Below, piece by piece: positions 1 to 8,620 of a DNA stretch of 64,000 bases. The notes under the pieces were generated by a model. It saw nothing but the letters and a program-made list of their open reading frames with translations. It ran no database searches and was not told the DNA's origin. The stretch is from Chryseolinea sp. (GTDB lineage: Bacteria > Bacteroidota > Bacteroidia > Cytophagales > Cyclobacteriaceae). A program made the translations under genes and the position numbers. Numbering within the stretch: the stretch's first letter is position 1; each line of letters opens with the position of its first letter. Location: positions 1-64,000 of the forward strand of contig JAICGJ010000010.1 in NCBI GenBank assembly GCA_025923195.1. The letters are read 5' to 3'.

Positions 1-302
1 ACCTGCCTACCTGTATTAATGAACTCTTTGATAAAAGACTAGTTTAACAAGAAGCCTCTAACCAAAGTTTTGAAACGACGGCAAAAAATTCAAGCAGGTC
101 GTAATAATTTGGGCCAGTATACAATTTTGTCCATTAATTAATCAATCTAGGTCGCTCAGATCAGGTTGTTCAGAGTAAGCTCTTTGCGACCACAAATTTT
201 ACCAGCAGTTAACGTTTTGAATTTTAACGTTTCCTATAGGACTAAAGAAATTTGCCCTCTCTGAAATTATTCAACAAATTCTAAATTTACAACACAATCA
301 AA
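1..302. other. Intergenic stretch, no gene seen
   Basis: No credible reading frame on either strand. It is AT-rich and lies downstream of the TonB receptor gene. A short repeat, TTAACGTTT, occurs twice between about 207 and 232; I cannot assign it a role. No clear terminator hairpin was found after the receptor stop. Confidence 0.5.
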
Positions 303-3188
303 CTAAAAGGTATAGCCGAGACTCACACTGAGTTCTGTTGCTGGAGCAATGGTAGAAAAAAATCTATCCTGTGCACCAAAGGATTGATAAACCGATTCCT
401 TTTTGTCGCCCAATAGATTTGATACCTTGAACCCTGCACGGATTTTTTCATCCGCTCCAAAAGTTTTATTGGCGCTAAAATTTAGACTGTGAAAGGGCAC
501 GCTATAAACATCGGGTCTGTCAACGATCCCAACGAATTGCAACGTTTCGCCTTGCACATTATAAAAAATTCCAATATCCAGGCCGTTGTTTTTTCCGTCA
601 TAAGAAAAACCTGCGTTAATAATGTATGGCGCCTGACCCGCCATGTCACGTGTGCGATCGATTGTATCCCCCTCTCTGGCATTTTCTACGCGCGAATTAA
701 ATTCTGTTGGGTTCATTTCTATCCTTGAATCCGTTACCGTAAAATTTCCATTGAACGACAAATTCTCAAGACGACGGTCAATGAAACCCAGATTCTTCCG
801 GAATTCAATTTCAGCACCTATTACTTGTCCGTCCCCTACATTTCTAGGTTGAAAAGCTCCTGGTTGCGTCGCGAACTGAACAACCTCTATCGGGTTCTCA
901 AAGGTCTTATAGAATCCGCTTATCGAGAACATTTGTCCTTTTTGCTGAAATATCTCCCAACGCACATCAAAATTGCTAATGTTAGTTTCTCTGAGATTAC
1001 CGTCCCAATATTCTATGCCCGCGACATCATTAGCATCGCGAAACAGACCTCCCACAAAAGTCCGGTTAGTCAACGGATCGAATATTTCTGCATAAGACAT
1101 TTCTTTGAAAGACGGTCGTGCTATTGTCTTAGAATATGAAAACCGAAGGTTTTGTGTTTCCTTTATTGAATAAATCAAATTTACAGAGGGGAAAAAATCC
1201 AGCATGTCCAACACCACCTCATCATCCAATACATTTATTCCTAACTGGTCCTGGCCCGTATAACGTTGCACATACTTTTCCGCCCTTAATCCAAGAATAG
1301 CTTTTAACTTAATAAACGGACTAAATTCAGTCGAAACATAGGCGCTGGAATTATTGACCGTTGCATCAAATAGATTAGGATTGGAGGGAATGAATTGGGG
1401 CTCATATGTAGTTCCCTTGCTAGCATTGCCTTCTACCGGCCATAAGTTATCATCGTGAAACAATTCATTTGGGTCACCTGTGAGTTCAATCCTTCGGATA
1501 TTGAGATCGAAAATTTGAATTTCGAAGTCCCTTTGTTTGTAAGTGTTACCCACGCCGAATCTCACGTTGGCAGGTGAGCCTCTGAAATTATAGTCCTTGG
1601 TCGCTCCCACCTGCGCTACCAAGTTGTTCTCTTCCAGGAAGCGCCAAATTCTTTGTGGAAATCCCGCTTCGGTACTGATTCTTAACCCGTTGTTTTCATA
1701 CTCGTAACGTGTGAAGCGAACATCCGGATCCGTAATTTTAGACCTGGTTGGCGAGATCTTCCACTCGAGCTTCCACCTTCCATTTCGATTAAAATGCTCT
1801 CCGTTCAGTAAAATGTTTGTGAGACCACGCTCGCTGTACTCGAGATTATGTTGAAAGCCAGTAAAGATTGCTCCTTGCTGGGTGTTCTGAAAATCAAATA
1901 TTCCCGCCTTCGATTCTCCGTTTTGCAAGTGAAGAAAATCCAATCGGTATTTTGATCTTTCCCTCTTAAGTGCAACGCCGGCCAATCCACCTAATAATAC
2001 ATTGTTGACTCCAAAATTTCCTTTTTGAAATTCGCGTGGCTCCATTTCATTAACTGTTGGATCTGCAAGCAAGCCATAATTGCCATACTCGGCATCTTCG
2101 TAATATTCCGTATTGTTCTTATAGGAAATGGAGAAATTATACCCCCAAGTGTTTTTCTTCCAAACTATCTGGTTCCCTAACGATGCGCCGATATTGAAGT
2201 CCATCAGACTTCTTTCCTTCATAGCCGCCATCGTCGGATTAAAACTTTCCAGTATGCTCCGGAATTTCAAACCTTCCTCGCTTGTCGGGTCGCCAACAAC
2301 CTCACTAAATAACGGAATGTCTGTACTTCTCCCAGTTGGGATATCCCGGCTTCCGTCGTCAAACCCCAAGAAATCAGTGTCTCCACCTTCGTACGTTAAA
2401 TAGTTTTTATTAAAGTGCATGCTGGGATTGTAGCCAAACCCTATGGATATGTTGGCTAACTTTTCGTCTGGAAATTCTTTTGTTTGAATATCAACCACTC
2501 CACCGGTAAAATCAGAGGGTAAGTCTGCAGTAAAGGATTTCATCACCAAGATATTGTCAATGATATTGGTTGGAAAAATATCTAACTGGAGGGTGTTTCT
2601 GTCGGGGTCAAGTCCAGGTATATCCACACCGTTAAGAATAGATTTTGTATACCGATCTCCGAGTCCGCGAACGAACAAGTATTTACCGCCTTCAATTGAT
2701 ACTCCTGTGATTCTCTTTGCTGCAGACGCGGCATCAGAGTCACCAATTTTTCGAAAACTTGCCGCGGTTATTCCGTCCAATAAATTAGCAGATTTTCGCT
2801 TTACCGTAAGCAGCGCCTCTTCTGTTGTCTTCAATGCTTCTGCAGTAACAACCACCTCTGACAATTGAGCCACGTCTTCCTTCATGCGAATATCATGTAC
2901 CAAGGTCACTTCAGAGTTCTTGACCATAACACCATTGATTGATATCTTTTGATAGGAAATGAATGAAACTTGCAGATTATAAGTGCCCGACGCGAGCGTT
3001 AACTCAAATTTGCCATCAAAATCTGTCGCAGCTCCACTAGTGGTTCCCTCTACAACAACTGTCACTCCCATGAGCGGCTCACCGGTGGCGTCGTCGATTA
3101 CAGAGCCTCTAACGGTACCATTTTGCGCATAAGTAGTCAGTGATAAGAAACACAGCAAGACGAAAGAGAACAGTGTTGCTTTTCGCAT
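303..3188 (-). CDS. TonB-dependent outer membrane receptor with carboxypeptidase-regulatory-like N-terminal domain
   Basis: Outer-membrane active transporter for an unidentified ligand, energised by TonB. I start it at the ATG giving MRKATLF at 3188, because a clean signal peptide follows (about 22 residues, ending TYAQ); a longer frame from 3236 has no such N-terminus. Order of parts: signal peptide, a carboxypeptidase-regulatory-like domain (about 25-110, with the typical GEPLMGVTVVV and DFDGKFELTL patterns), plug domain (about 120-235, with VRGLGDRYTKSILNGV), then a large beta-barrel ending in a terminal phenylalanine, as outer-membrane barrels do. Length (961 aa) is normal for the family. 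It lies downstream of, and in the same direction as, a beta-helix-like surface lipoprotein but is separated from it by a terminator, and each gene has its own copy of a Pho-box-like element. Substrate cannot be read from sequence; phosphate-related uptake is only an inference from the upstream repeat. Confidence 0.93.
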   Translation of the reverse strand: MRKATLFSFVLLCFLSLTTYAQNGTVRGSVIDDATGEPLMGVTVVVEGTTSGAATDFDGKFELTLASGTYNLQVSFISYQKISINGVMVKNSEVTLVHDIRMKEDVAQLSEVVVTAEALKTTEEALLTVKRKSANLLDGITAASFRKIGDSDAASAAKRITGVSIEGGKYLFVRGLGDRYTKSILNGVDIPGLDPDRNTLQLDIFPTNIIDNILVMKSFTADLPSDFTGGVVDIQTKEFPDEKLANISIGFGYNPSMHFNKNYLTYEGGDTDFLGFDDGSRDIPTGRSTDIPLFSEVVGDPTSEEGLKFRSILESFNPTMAAMKERSLMDFNIGASLGNQIVWKKNTWGYNFSISYKNNTEYYEDAEYGNYGLLADPTVNEMEPREFQKGNFGVNNVLLGGLAGVALKRERSKYRLDFLHLQNGESKAGIFDFQNTQQGAIFTGFQHNLEYSERGLTNILLNGEHFNRNGRWKLEWKISPTRSKITDPDVRFTRYEYENNGLRISTEAGFPQRIWRFLEENNLVAQVGATKDYNFRGSPANVRFGVGNTYKQRDFEIQIFDLNIRRIELTGDPNELFHDDNLWPVEGNASKGTTYEPQFIPSNPNLFDATVNNSSAYVSTEFSPFIKLKAILGLRAEKYVQRYTGQDQLGINVLDDEVVLDMLDFFPSVNLIYSIKETQNLRFSYSKTIARPSFKEMSYAEIFDPLTNRTFVGGLFRDANDVAGIEYWDGNLRETNISNFDVRWEIFQQKGQMFSISGFYKTFENPIEVVQFATQPGAFQPRNVGDGQVIGAEIEFRKNLGFIDRRLENLSFNGNFTVTDSRIEMNPTEFNSRVENAREGDTIDRTRDMAGQAPYIINAGFSYDGKNNGLDIGIFYNVQGETLQFVGIVDRPDVYSVPFHSLNFSANKTFGADEKIRAGFKVSNLLGDKKESVYQSFGAQDRFFSTIAPATELSVSLGYTF

Positions 3189-3264
3189 ATAGTTTGAGGT
3201 ATTAATAAAGTCTTCGCAAAGGTCACCTAACGGCATGTGAAAGTGATATTGCGTACATTAACTA

Positions 3265-3282
3265 AATGTTAAATAATTGTTA
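3265..3282 (-). promoter_or_regulatory. Pho-box-like direct repeat upstream of the TonB receptor
   Basis: On the minus strand the site reads TAACAATTATTTAACATT: TAACA repeated with an 11-bp period, followed by TAATG in the third register. It lies 77 bases upstream of the receptor start and matches 16 of 18 bases of the site at 4961-4978. The 11-bp direct repeat is the architecture of PhoB/PhoP boxes; that identity is inference. Confidence 0.5.
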
Positions 3283-3298
3283 TCGACGGCTGCAATAA

Positions 3299-3330
3299 AA
3301 AAAGCCCGCAAAATATACGGGCCTTTTTCC
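3299..3330 (-). terminator. Intrinsic terminator after the beta-helix lipoprotein gene
   Basis: GCCCG at 3304-3308 pairs with CGGGC at 3318-3322 around an AT-rich loop. Read on the minus strand the hairpin is followed by seven T. It is placed 20-50 bases after the lipoprotein stop and before the receptor's own upstream element, so the two genes are probably separate transcripts. A shorter T run on the other side could work in the plus direction. Confidence 0.75.
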
Positions 3331-3350
3331 TGGCTAACGGTGAGATTTTT

Positions 3351-4790
3351 TTATTCCAGTGCGCCCCCTAAGGATGACCATGTCCATCCTTCAAATACTG
3401 AGAGGTCTGCCCCTACGGTATTGGCTCCTTCGGCAACTGACGTCACAAACGCATCAGTCCCTCCTTTGAAAAAGTCTGAAAGGGAACCACTTGGTATTGT
3501 CGCTTGCAGATTTGTGAAAGAACAATTGGCGGGGTTGAGATCCAGATCTTGACCTGCCGTCAGATTGAAGAAATAAATATTCTCCATATCAGTAATAGAA
3601 TTGTCGTCTAAGTCTACTAATCCTTCTGCCGCTCCAGCGTTCACCCATCCATTGATTAGGGTGTGGCCTGCCTCAAGTACGCCTTCGGGTCCATCGAGTT
3701 CAAAAGCCTCATCGCCCGGGTTGATAACCACAAAGTTATCCAGAGTTCCAGCCCAAGATTGATCTGTATCAATGGCATCATCGCCCGTATTCCAAACAAT
3801 TGCGTTAGTTACGTTGACCGTCCCACCAAACCATTCAATACCGTCGTCCTGGTTTGCAATTATTTCGATATTCTCGATAACGGTTGCGCTACCAACACCA
3901 CCCAGTGTTAAACCATTGATCTCATTTCCCTCCCCGATGTTGGCACCGCCGTGACGGATTGAAATATACTTGAGTACACCTGAGTTATCTGCAGCATCAA
4001 TACCTCCATACAACCCATTTTGATCTGATGGCGGAATGCCCTCAATCTGAACCGCCTCAGCATCGGCAGAAATAGGTGCCTTTCCCAGTACCAGAAGCCC
4101 GCCCCAAAGACCGTTCAACTCAGGGTCTAAGTTAGGACTAACTATATCGCCCGGCATAATTTCATCTGCTACCGATGTAAAAATAATCGGCGAATCTGCA
4201 GTACCCTCCGCCATCAATTTTCCACCTCTTGCGATTAGAAGTGCAGTGGCATTTGCTCCCGTGCCTGCTTCACCCTTCACCACTACACCGGGCTCGATAG
4301 TAAGTGTAACGCCATCTACAACAGCTACTCTAGTGGTCAAAATATAAACTTTCCCGGTTTCCCAAGTTGCATTTGCGGTTATGTTTGCACTTACTTCAAT
4401 TTCAGTTTCTTCAACTGGTTCAGCTGTCTTATTTACAGCTCCGGTCTGAGTTGTTGCTTTATCATTATTGTCTGTAATTGTTATTGTCACTGTTCCCGCT
4501 CCAGCTGTAGCGTCGGCTGTAAAGGTTACTACCGCATTACCCGATGTTGCACCAGCGGCAGGTTCAGATTTTTTTGCGGCGGTTCCACCGGTAGCAGCAA
4601 CAGTCATTGCTTTATAACCACCTGGCACCGATACAGCAAATGTAACATCAGCCGCAGTCCCAACTTGAACATTTGTAACGGTTGGGGCAGTGATCGATGG
4701 AGCATCAGGTGTTGCATCATCATCATCATCGCATGCAACAAATGACGTTACCATGGCGGCAATGGCTAGCATGGATAGGAATTTTTTCAT
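3351..4790 (-). CDS. Surface lipoprotein with Ig-like and right-handed beta-helix-like region
   Basis: Predicted lipoprotein of 479 aa. The signal peptide MKKFLSMLAIAAMVTSFVAC ends in a lipobox, and Cys20 is followed by five Asp. An acidic run next to the lipidated Cys is the known Bacteroidota surface-export signal for lipoproteins, so I expect it on the cell surface. Residues about 30-125 look like an Ig-like/cadherin-like module (repeated Val-Thr-rich strands); from about 130 to the end the chain is rich in short strands, Gly, Asn and Asp, as in right-handed beta-helix proteins (TIEPGVVVKGEAG, SPIIFTSV, ADNSGVLKYISIRHGG). Homologues are often annotated vaguely, even as multidrug transporter, which this is not. 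The pairing with a TonB receptor sharing the same upstream element suggests a joint uptake or binding role. No catalytic motif recognised. Confidence 0.8.
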   Translation of the reverse strand: MKKFLSMLAIAAMVTSFVACDDDDDATPDAPSITAPTVTNVQVGTAADVTFAVSVPGGYKAMTVAATGGTAAKKSEPAAGATSGNAVVTFTADATAGAGTVTITITDNNDKATTQTGAVNKTAEPVEETEIEVSANITANATWETGKVYILTTRVAVVDGVTLTIEPGVVVKGEAGTGANATALLIARGGKLMAEGTADSPIIFTSVADEIMPGDIVSPNLDPELNGLWGGLLVLGKAPISADAEAVQIEGIPPSDQNGLYGGIDAADNSGVLKYISIRHGGANIGEGNEINGLTLGGVGSATVIENIEIIANQDDGIEWFGGTVNVTNAIVWNTGDDAIDTDQSWAGTLDNFVVINPGDEAFELDGPEGVLEAGHTLINGWVNAGAAEGLVDLDDNSITDMENIYFFNLTAGQDLDLNPANCSFTNLQATIPSGSLSDFFKGGTDAFVTSVAEGANTVGADLSVFEGWTWSSLGGALE

Positions 4791-4863
4791 GACTTATAGT
4801 TTAGTTTTTTGATTTGCTCAAAGGTGGGCATCTAATGTTAAACCAAGTCAATGGGGAGTTTAC

Positions 4864-4978
4864 GAAATTGTTAGCAACATGAAGACCGCTTTACCTGTAT
4901 GTTAATGCTTTTGGGATCACAAAGCCTTAGAGCGCCGGCAAACGTCGAAAGTCGATAAGTAATGTTAAGAAATTGTTA
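4864..4978 (-). promoter_or_regulatory. Two Pho-box-like elements upstream of the surface lipoprotein
   Basis: The main site, 4961-4978, reads TAACAATTTCTTAACATT on the minus strand, with TAACA repeated at an 11-bp period. The same ten bases TAACAATTTC recur at 4873-4864, followed by a weaker TAAAC. Both lie in the 234-base region before the lipoprotein start. The near-identical copy before the downstream receptor suggests one shared regulator; PhoB-type binding is inference from the repeat architecture. Confidence 0.5.
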
Positions 4979-5024
4979 CGCGCTCACTGCATGAGTCGAT
5001 GGGAAAGGCTTACCTAATAGGAAA

Positions 5025-6014
5025 TTATTTGTTGATGGGCACTTTATTTAAGATCGCCTTAATGATATCCGGAGTTCGCACATTATCAGCTTCCGCTTCG
5101 TAGTTAAGTATAATCCGATGATTCATTACATCCAGCGCCACTTCCTTTATATCCTCTGGTAAAACATAGTCGCGCCCCTCCATGTAAGCCATCGCTTTTG
5201 CCGCGAGATTTAGATTTATGCTCGCGCGAGGTGAAGCGCCGAATTGAATGTATTGAGCCTGATCATTTAACTTGTATTCAAGCGGTTTGCGCGTTGCATA
5301 GACCAGTTCAATAATGTATCGCTCCAGGGATTCTGAAATTGTTACTTTGTTGACCTGGTCGCGAATGGCAAAAATATCTTCCTTGCTTAAGACCGTGGTT
5401 ACATTATAATCAAACTTCATATTGGAAATTCTTCGCATGATTTCCATCTCCTGATTCTTAGTGGGATAATCTACAAAGACCTTCATCATGAAACGATCAA
5501 CTTGTGCTTCCGGAAGAGGATATGTTCCCTCCTGATCTACTGGATTCTGTGTGGCCATGACCAGGAAAGGACGATCCAATGTAAACGTCGTTTCACCAAT
5601 CGTGACTTGTTTTTCCTGCATGGCCTCCAATAACGCCGACTGGACCTTTGCTGGTGATCGGTTGATCTCGTCCGCCAGAATAATGTTCGCAAAGATAGGT
5701 CCTTTCTTCACCTCGAATTTTCCCTCCCGCTGGTTGTAAATCATAGTGCCAACCAGGTCGGATGGAAGGAGGTCAGGCGTAAATTGTATCCGCTGAAATT
5801 CAAGGTGTAATACTTGTGCCAGCGTACTTACGGTTAGAGTTTTTGCAAGCCCCGGAACTCCCTCGAGCAGCACATGCCCATTGGTAAACAACCCTATCAT
5901 CAGGCGATTTACCATATATTCTTGTCCTACCACTACCTTCGCTACCTCAAGATATACTTGCCTTACCTTCTCCTTATGCTCCTGGTGCTTTTCAACGGCT
6001 ATAGCTTCCATCAA
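5025..6014 (-). CDS. MoxR-family AAA+ ATPase
   Basis: A 329-aa MoxR-type AAA+ ATPase, a chaperone-like ATPase usually acting with a DUF58/von Willebrand A partner. Walker A is GVPGLAKT (52-59); Walker B is IILADEIN (111-118), followed by the family pattern SPAKVQSALLEAMQE; sensor 1 is in MATQNPVDQEGTYPLPEAQ; the C-terminal lid contains PRASINL. Length is normal. Usual partner genes (DUF58, BatA/BatB-like) are not next to it here: the upstream neighbour is a divergent phosphoesterase and the downstream gene is the unrelated lipoprotein, so it stands alone in this window. Cytoplasmic. The start MMEAIAV is the only sensible one. Confidence 0.93.
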   Translation of the reverse strand: MMEAIAVEKHQEHKEKVRQVYLEVAKVVVGQEYMVNRLMIGLFTNGHVLLEGVPGLAKTLTVSTLAQVLHLEFQRIQFTPDLLPSDLVGTMIYNQREGKFEVKKGPIFANIILADEINRSPAKVQSALLEAMQEKQVTIGETTFTLDRPFLVMATQNPVDQEGTYPLPEAQVDRFMMKVFVDYPTKNQEMEIMRRISNMKFDYNVTTVLSKEDIFAIRDQVNKVTISESLERYIIELVYATRKPLEYKLNDQAQYIQFGASPRASINLNLAAKAMAYMEGRDYVLPEDIKEVALDVMNHRIILNYEAEADNVRTPDIIKAILNKVPINK

Positions 6015-6100
6015 TCTATTTCAGGTTTTAAACCGATAAAATAACGTAATTATTACCAATTAAGATGGAAATTTTGTTGGAAAACAATAGGCTTAGGTAA

Positions 6101-6796
6101 ATGGTTATGCCCCAAACTTATGTCATCGGTGACATCCATGGCGCTTACAAGGCCCTGCAACAATGTTTAGAGAGGTCGCATTTTGACCGCACGACAGATC
6201 ACCTTATATGCCTGGGGGATGTTTGTGATGGATGGCCGGACACACGATTATGCATCGATGCGCTCTTAAAAATTAACAATCTAACTTATATTCTGGGTAA
6301 TCACGATATGTGGTTGCTGGATTGGATGACCAAGGGAATTGCCGAAAGTATTTGGCTTTCTCAAGGAGGGTCAGCAACAGTCTCGTCTTATTCGAAGGGC
6401 GTTCCTCCAACCCACGTGGAGTTTTTGAAAAAAGCTTTGCCTTATTTTATCGTCGACAATAAATTGTTCGTTCATGCAGGGATTGATCTACACCGACCGT
6501 TAGATACACAGGACATCATGACCCTGGCATGGGATAGAACCCTGGTGCAAAAAGCCTGGAATTATTACGTGAATGGCGCAACGAGGAAGCTGACGAACTT
6601 TGACGAAGTCTATATAGGCCACACGCCTATTCCATTTCGACACCCTATTCAATCAGGTGAGATATGGATGATGGATACAGGAGCCGGGTGGGCCGGAGTA
6701 TTGTCGATGATGAACGTTGGCAGCAAAGAAATATTTACAAGCGACGCTGTACCATCTTTGTATCCTGGAATTGAAGGCAGAATGAAAAACAAGTGA
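6101..6796 (+). CDS. Calcineurin-like metallophosphoesterase (PPP-type serine/threonine phosphatase family)
   Basis: A 231-aa cytoplasmic phosphoesterase with the full metal-binding set of the PPP family: GDIHG (10-14), GDVCDG (39-44, in place of the usual GDxVDRG), GNHD (66-69), and later VHAG and GHTP histidines. The Arg of GDxVDRG is replaced, so protein phosphatase versus diadenosine-tetraphosphatase-like activity cannot be decided. A short bacterial form with no extra domain. Divergent from the MoxR gene and convergent with the exonuclease gene, so no operon context. The start is ATG at 6101; a second Met two codons later is an alternative. Confidence 0.88.
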   Translation: MVMPQTYVIGDIHGAYKALQQCLERSHFDRTTDHLICLGDVCDGWPDTRLCIDALLKINNLTYILGNHDMWLLDWMTKGIAESIWLSQGGSATVSSYSKGVPPTHVEFLKKALPYFIVDNKLFVHAGIDLHRPLDTQDIMTLAWDRTLVQKAWNYYVNGATRKLTNFDEVYIGHTPIPFRHPIQSGEIWMMDTGAGWAGVLSMMNVGSKEIFTSDAVPSLYPGIEGRMKNK

Positions 6797-6807
6797 CCCC
6801 GCATCAC

Positions 6808-8202
6808 CTAAACCTGGTGATCCGTTTCAGAATCGAACACCACTATTTCCGCCCCCCGGGGATTTGTAACGTACCCATTTATCAAACTCTGAACCGTCGG
6901 CGTTTCCGGGCTTCTCTTGACGAGGAATTTTGCTGACTCGAAATCAGAGATTGAACTTTGCCGGTCGAAAAAGCCATAACCCACATAATTGCCTCGTTCC
7001 ACAAGCACCAACGATTGCTCTTCGATGTTCCTGCCTTTTCCGATGATAGCAACGGATCCACCAGGTACTTTGAATGATTCAATAGCTTTCTCAACGCGCG
7101 CATTATAAGCCGCAGCGGGTTCCGCGCCAGTGCAAGCGCCATGACACTTTCCCGTTTGATATTCAAAGCAAAGGCCCTTTGCTAATTGCAGTCCGCTAAG
7201 TTTCGGGCAAAGATCAAAAGTCCGGACTTTTTCCCAGAGGAAATTCCATGCATTGCCTTTGGAGTTAAACTTCTTCAACGGGCGCGAGCCACGAGACACC
7301 AGGTTGACTGAAAACCTACGATATCCATTGCGGTCCTCATAATCGAAAATTCCCCATTCCTCTAACCTGAATTTTTGTGCCAGATTATACTTTGGCCAGA
7401 GTCTGCGAATCTCCTGCGATTCAAGGATGAGTGCTATTAACTCGTTGCCAGTTAGTTCGTAGCTGATATGATGAATTTCATTTCTGATTTTAGAACGGCT
7501 CCATTCGCGCCCATCACCTGAAAAATGACCAGTGATTCTCTTCTTGATATTAATTGCTTTACCAACGTAAATGACGTGTCCATGAGCATTATGGAAATAA
7601 TACACGCCGGCAAGGAAGGGGAGTCGGTCAAATTCTTCCTTCGGCAGATTAGGAGGAAGTATGGTTTCGCCAGAGTTTCGTTTTAGTACTTTGAGTATAT
7701 AGCGGTCGTGATCCCGCCGTAATAATTGATCAAATATTTTCGCAGTGGCTTCGGCATCGCCCCCAGCGCGATGTCGATTTACAATTTCAATTCCCAGACT
7801 CTCGGAAAGACTTCCTAGACTGTAAGATCGAAGACCCGGTATTATCTTGCGGCTCAACCTTACCGTGCAAAGCTTCTTAGATTGCCAATTGATTCCCACC
7901 TCTTCAAATTCCTTTTTTAGGAATGAATAATCAAAGTGTGCATTATGGGCGACAAATACTTTGCCTTCCAATCGTTTAAAAATATCGTCAGCCACCTCTT
8001 TGAATGAGGGTGCACTCATGACCATATCTGTAGTGATGCCTGTAAGGCCCGTGATATAATAAGGTATGTTTCTTTCCGGATTGATGAGGGTGCGAAATGA
8101 GTCCGTCACTCTGATGCCATCGTGCAGATAAATAGCAACCTCTGTGATGCGATGTTTCTCGGCATATCCTCCCGTTGTCTCGATGTCAACAATCGCATAC
8201 AT
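6808..8202 (-). CDS. DEDDh exonuclease fused to a UvrC-like GIY-YIG nuclease domain
   Basis: A 464-aa fusion of two nuclease domains. Residues 1-165 form a DnaQ/epsilon-type 3'-5' exonuclease with all DEDDh residues: Asp6 and Glu8 (DIETTG), Asp91 (HNAHFDYSF), His144 and Asp149 (HRAGGDAEA). Residues about 195-275 are a GIY-YIG domain: GVYYF at 199-203, IYVGKA at 211-216, and Arg222 in KRITGHF. The rest (about 280-464) resembles the region after GIY-YIG in Cho/UvrC-like proteins and includes a cysteine cluster (CPKL, CFEYQTGKCHGAC). The architecture is known in Bacteroidota and Actinobacteria and fits DNA repair (a Cho-like incision nuclease plus trimming exonuclease), but function is inferred. 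Stand-alone gene; the start MYAIVDIETTG is fixed by the exonuclease motif. Confidence 0.9.
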   Translation of the reverse strand: MYAIVDIETTGGYAEKHRITEVAIYLHDGIRVTDSFRTLINPERNIPYYITGLTGITTDMVMSAPSFKEVADDIFKRLEGKVFVAHNAHFDYSFLKKEFEEVGINWQSKKLCTVRLSRKIIPGLRSYSLGSLSESLGIEIVNRHRAGGDAEATAKIFDQLLRRDHDRYILKVLKRNSGETILPPNLPKEEFDRLPFLAGVYYFHNAHGHVIYVGKAINIKKRITGHFSGDGREWSRSKIRNEIHHISYELTGNELIALILESQEIRRLWPKYNLAQKFRLEEWGIFDYEDRNGYRRFSVNLVSRGSRPLKKFNSKGNAWNFLWEKVRTFDLCPKLSGLQLAKGLCFEYQTGKCHGACTGAEPAAAYNARVEKAIESFKVPGGSVAIIGKGRNIEEQSLVLVERGNYVGYGFFDRQSSISDFESAKFLVKRSPETPTVQSLINGYVTNPRGAEIVVFDSETDHQV

Positions 8203-8272
8203 GGGTGTAATTTAAAATTTGACTTGTTCAGTTAAAAGAGGAAATTCAAGCAAATATTTAAATGATCAAAGA

Positions 8273-8620
8273 ATGAATGGGTTGATACGATTTCTCCTTT
8301 CGGGACTGGCTGTAATGCTAACTGCTTACCTCCTACCGGGCGTGCATGTGGAACACTATGGGTATGCACTGCTTGCGGCCCTACTTATATCATTGGCAAA
8401 CATCATTGTCAAGCCAATATTGGTAATTCTAACCATTCCGATCACAATTGTAACGCTTGGCCTTTTCCTTCTTGTCATTAACGCATTGATCATTCTGTTA
8501 GTTGAGTCTCTTGTGCCAGGATTTAATGTTGATGGGTTTTGGTGGGCGCTAGCGTTCAGTCTGATACTATCAATCTTCAATAGCATGTTTTCGGAGCTGA
8601 CGACGCGAAAGGAGGATTGA
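8273..8620 (+). CDS. Small phage-holin-superfamily-IV-like membrane protein (DUF360 type)
   Basis: About 115 aa from the ATG at 8273 (MNGLIRFLLSG), chosen because the frame upstream from 8219 is hydrophilic and the family begins directly with this first membrane segment. Four hydrophobic segments, with the family patterns AYLLPGV and NIIVKPILVILTIPITIVTLGLF. Members are widespread small inner-membrane proteins labelled phage holin family IV although most are not in phages; function is unknown. Nothing around it suggests a prophage. Divergent from the exonuclease fusion. Confidence 0.85.
   Translation: MNGLIRFLLSGLAVMLTAYLLPGVHVEHYGYALLAALLISLANIIVKPILVILTIPITIVTLGLFLLVINALIILLVESLVPGFNVDGFWWALAFSLILSIFNSMFSELTTRKED

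Noticed and set aside
6803-6821. Hairpin ATCACC/GGTGAT between the phosphoesterase and exonuclease genes
   Set aside because: Only six pairs, overlaps the exonuclease stop and lacks a T run on either side.
8219-8620. Holin-like protein as a sign of a prophage
   Set aside because: The family name is historical; no phage genes surround it.
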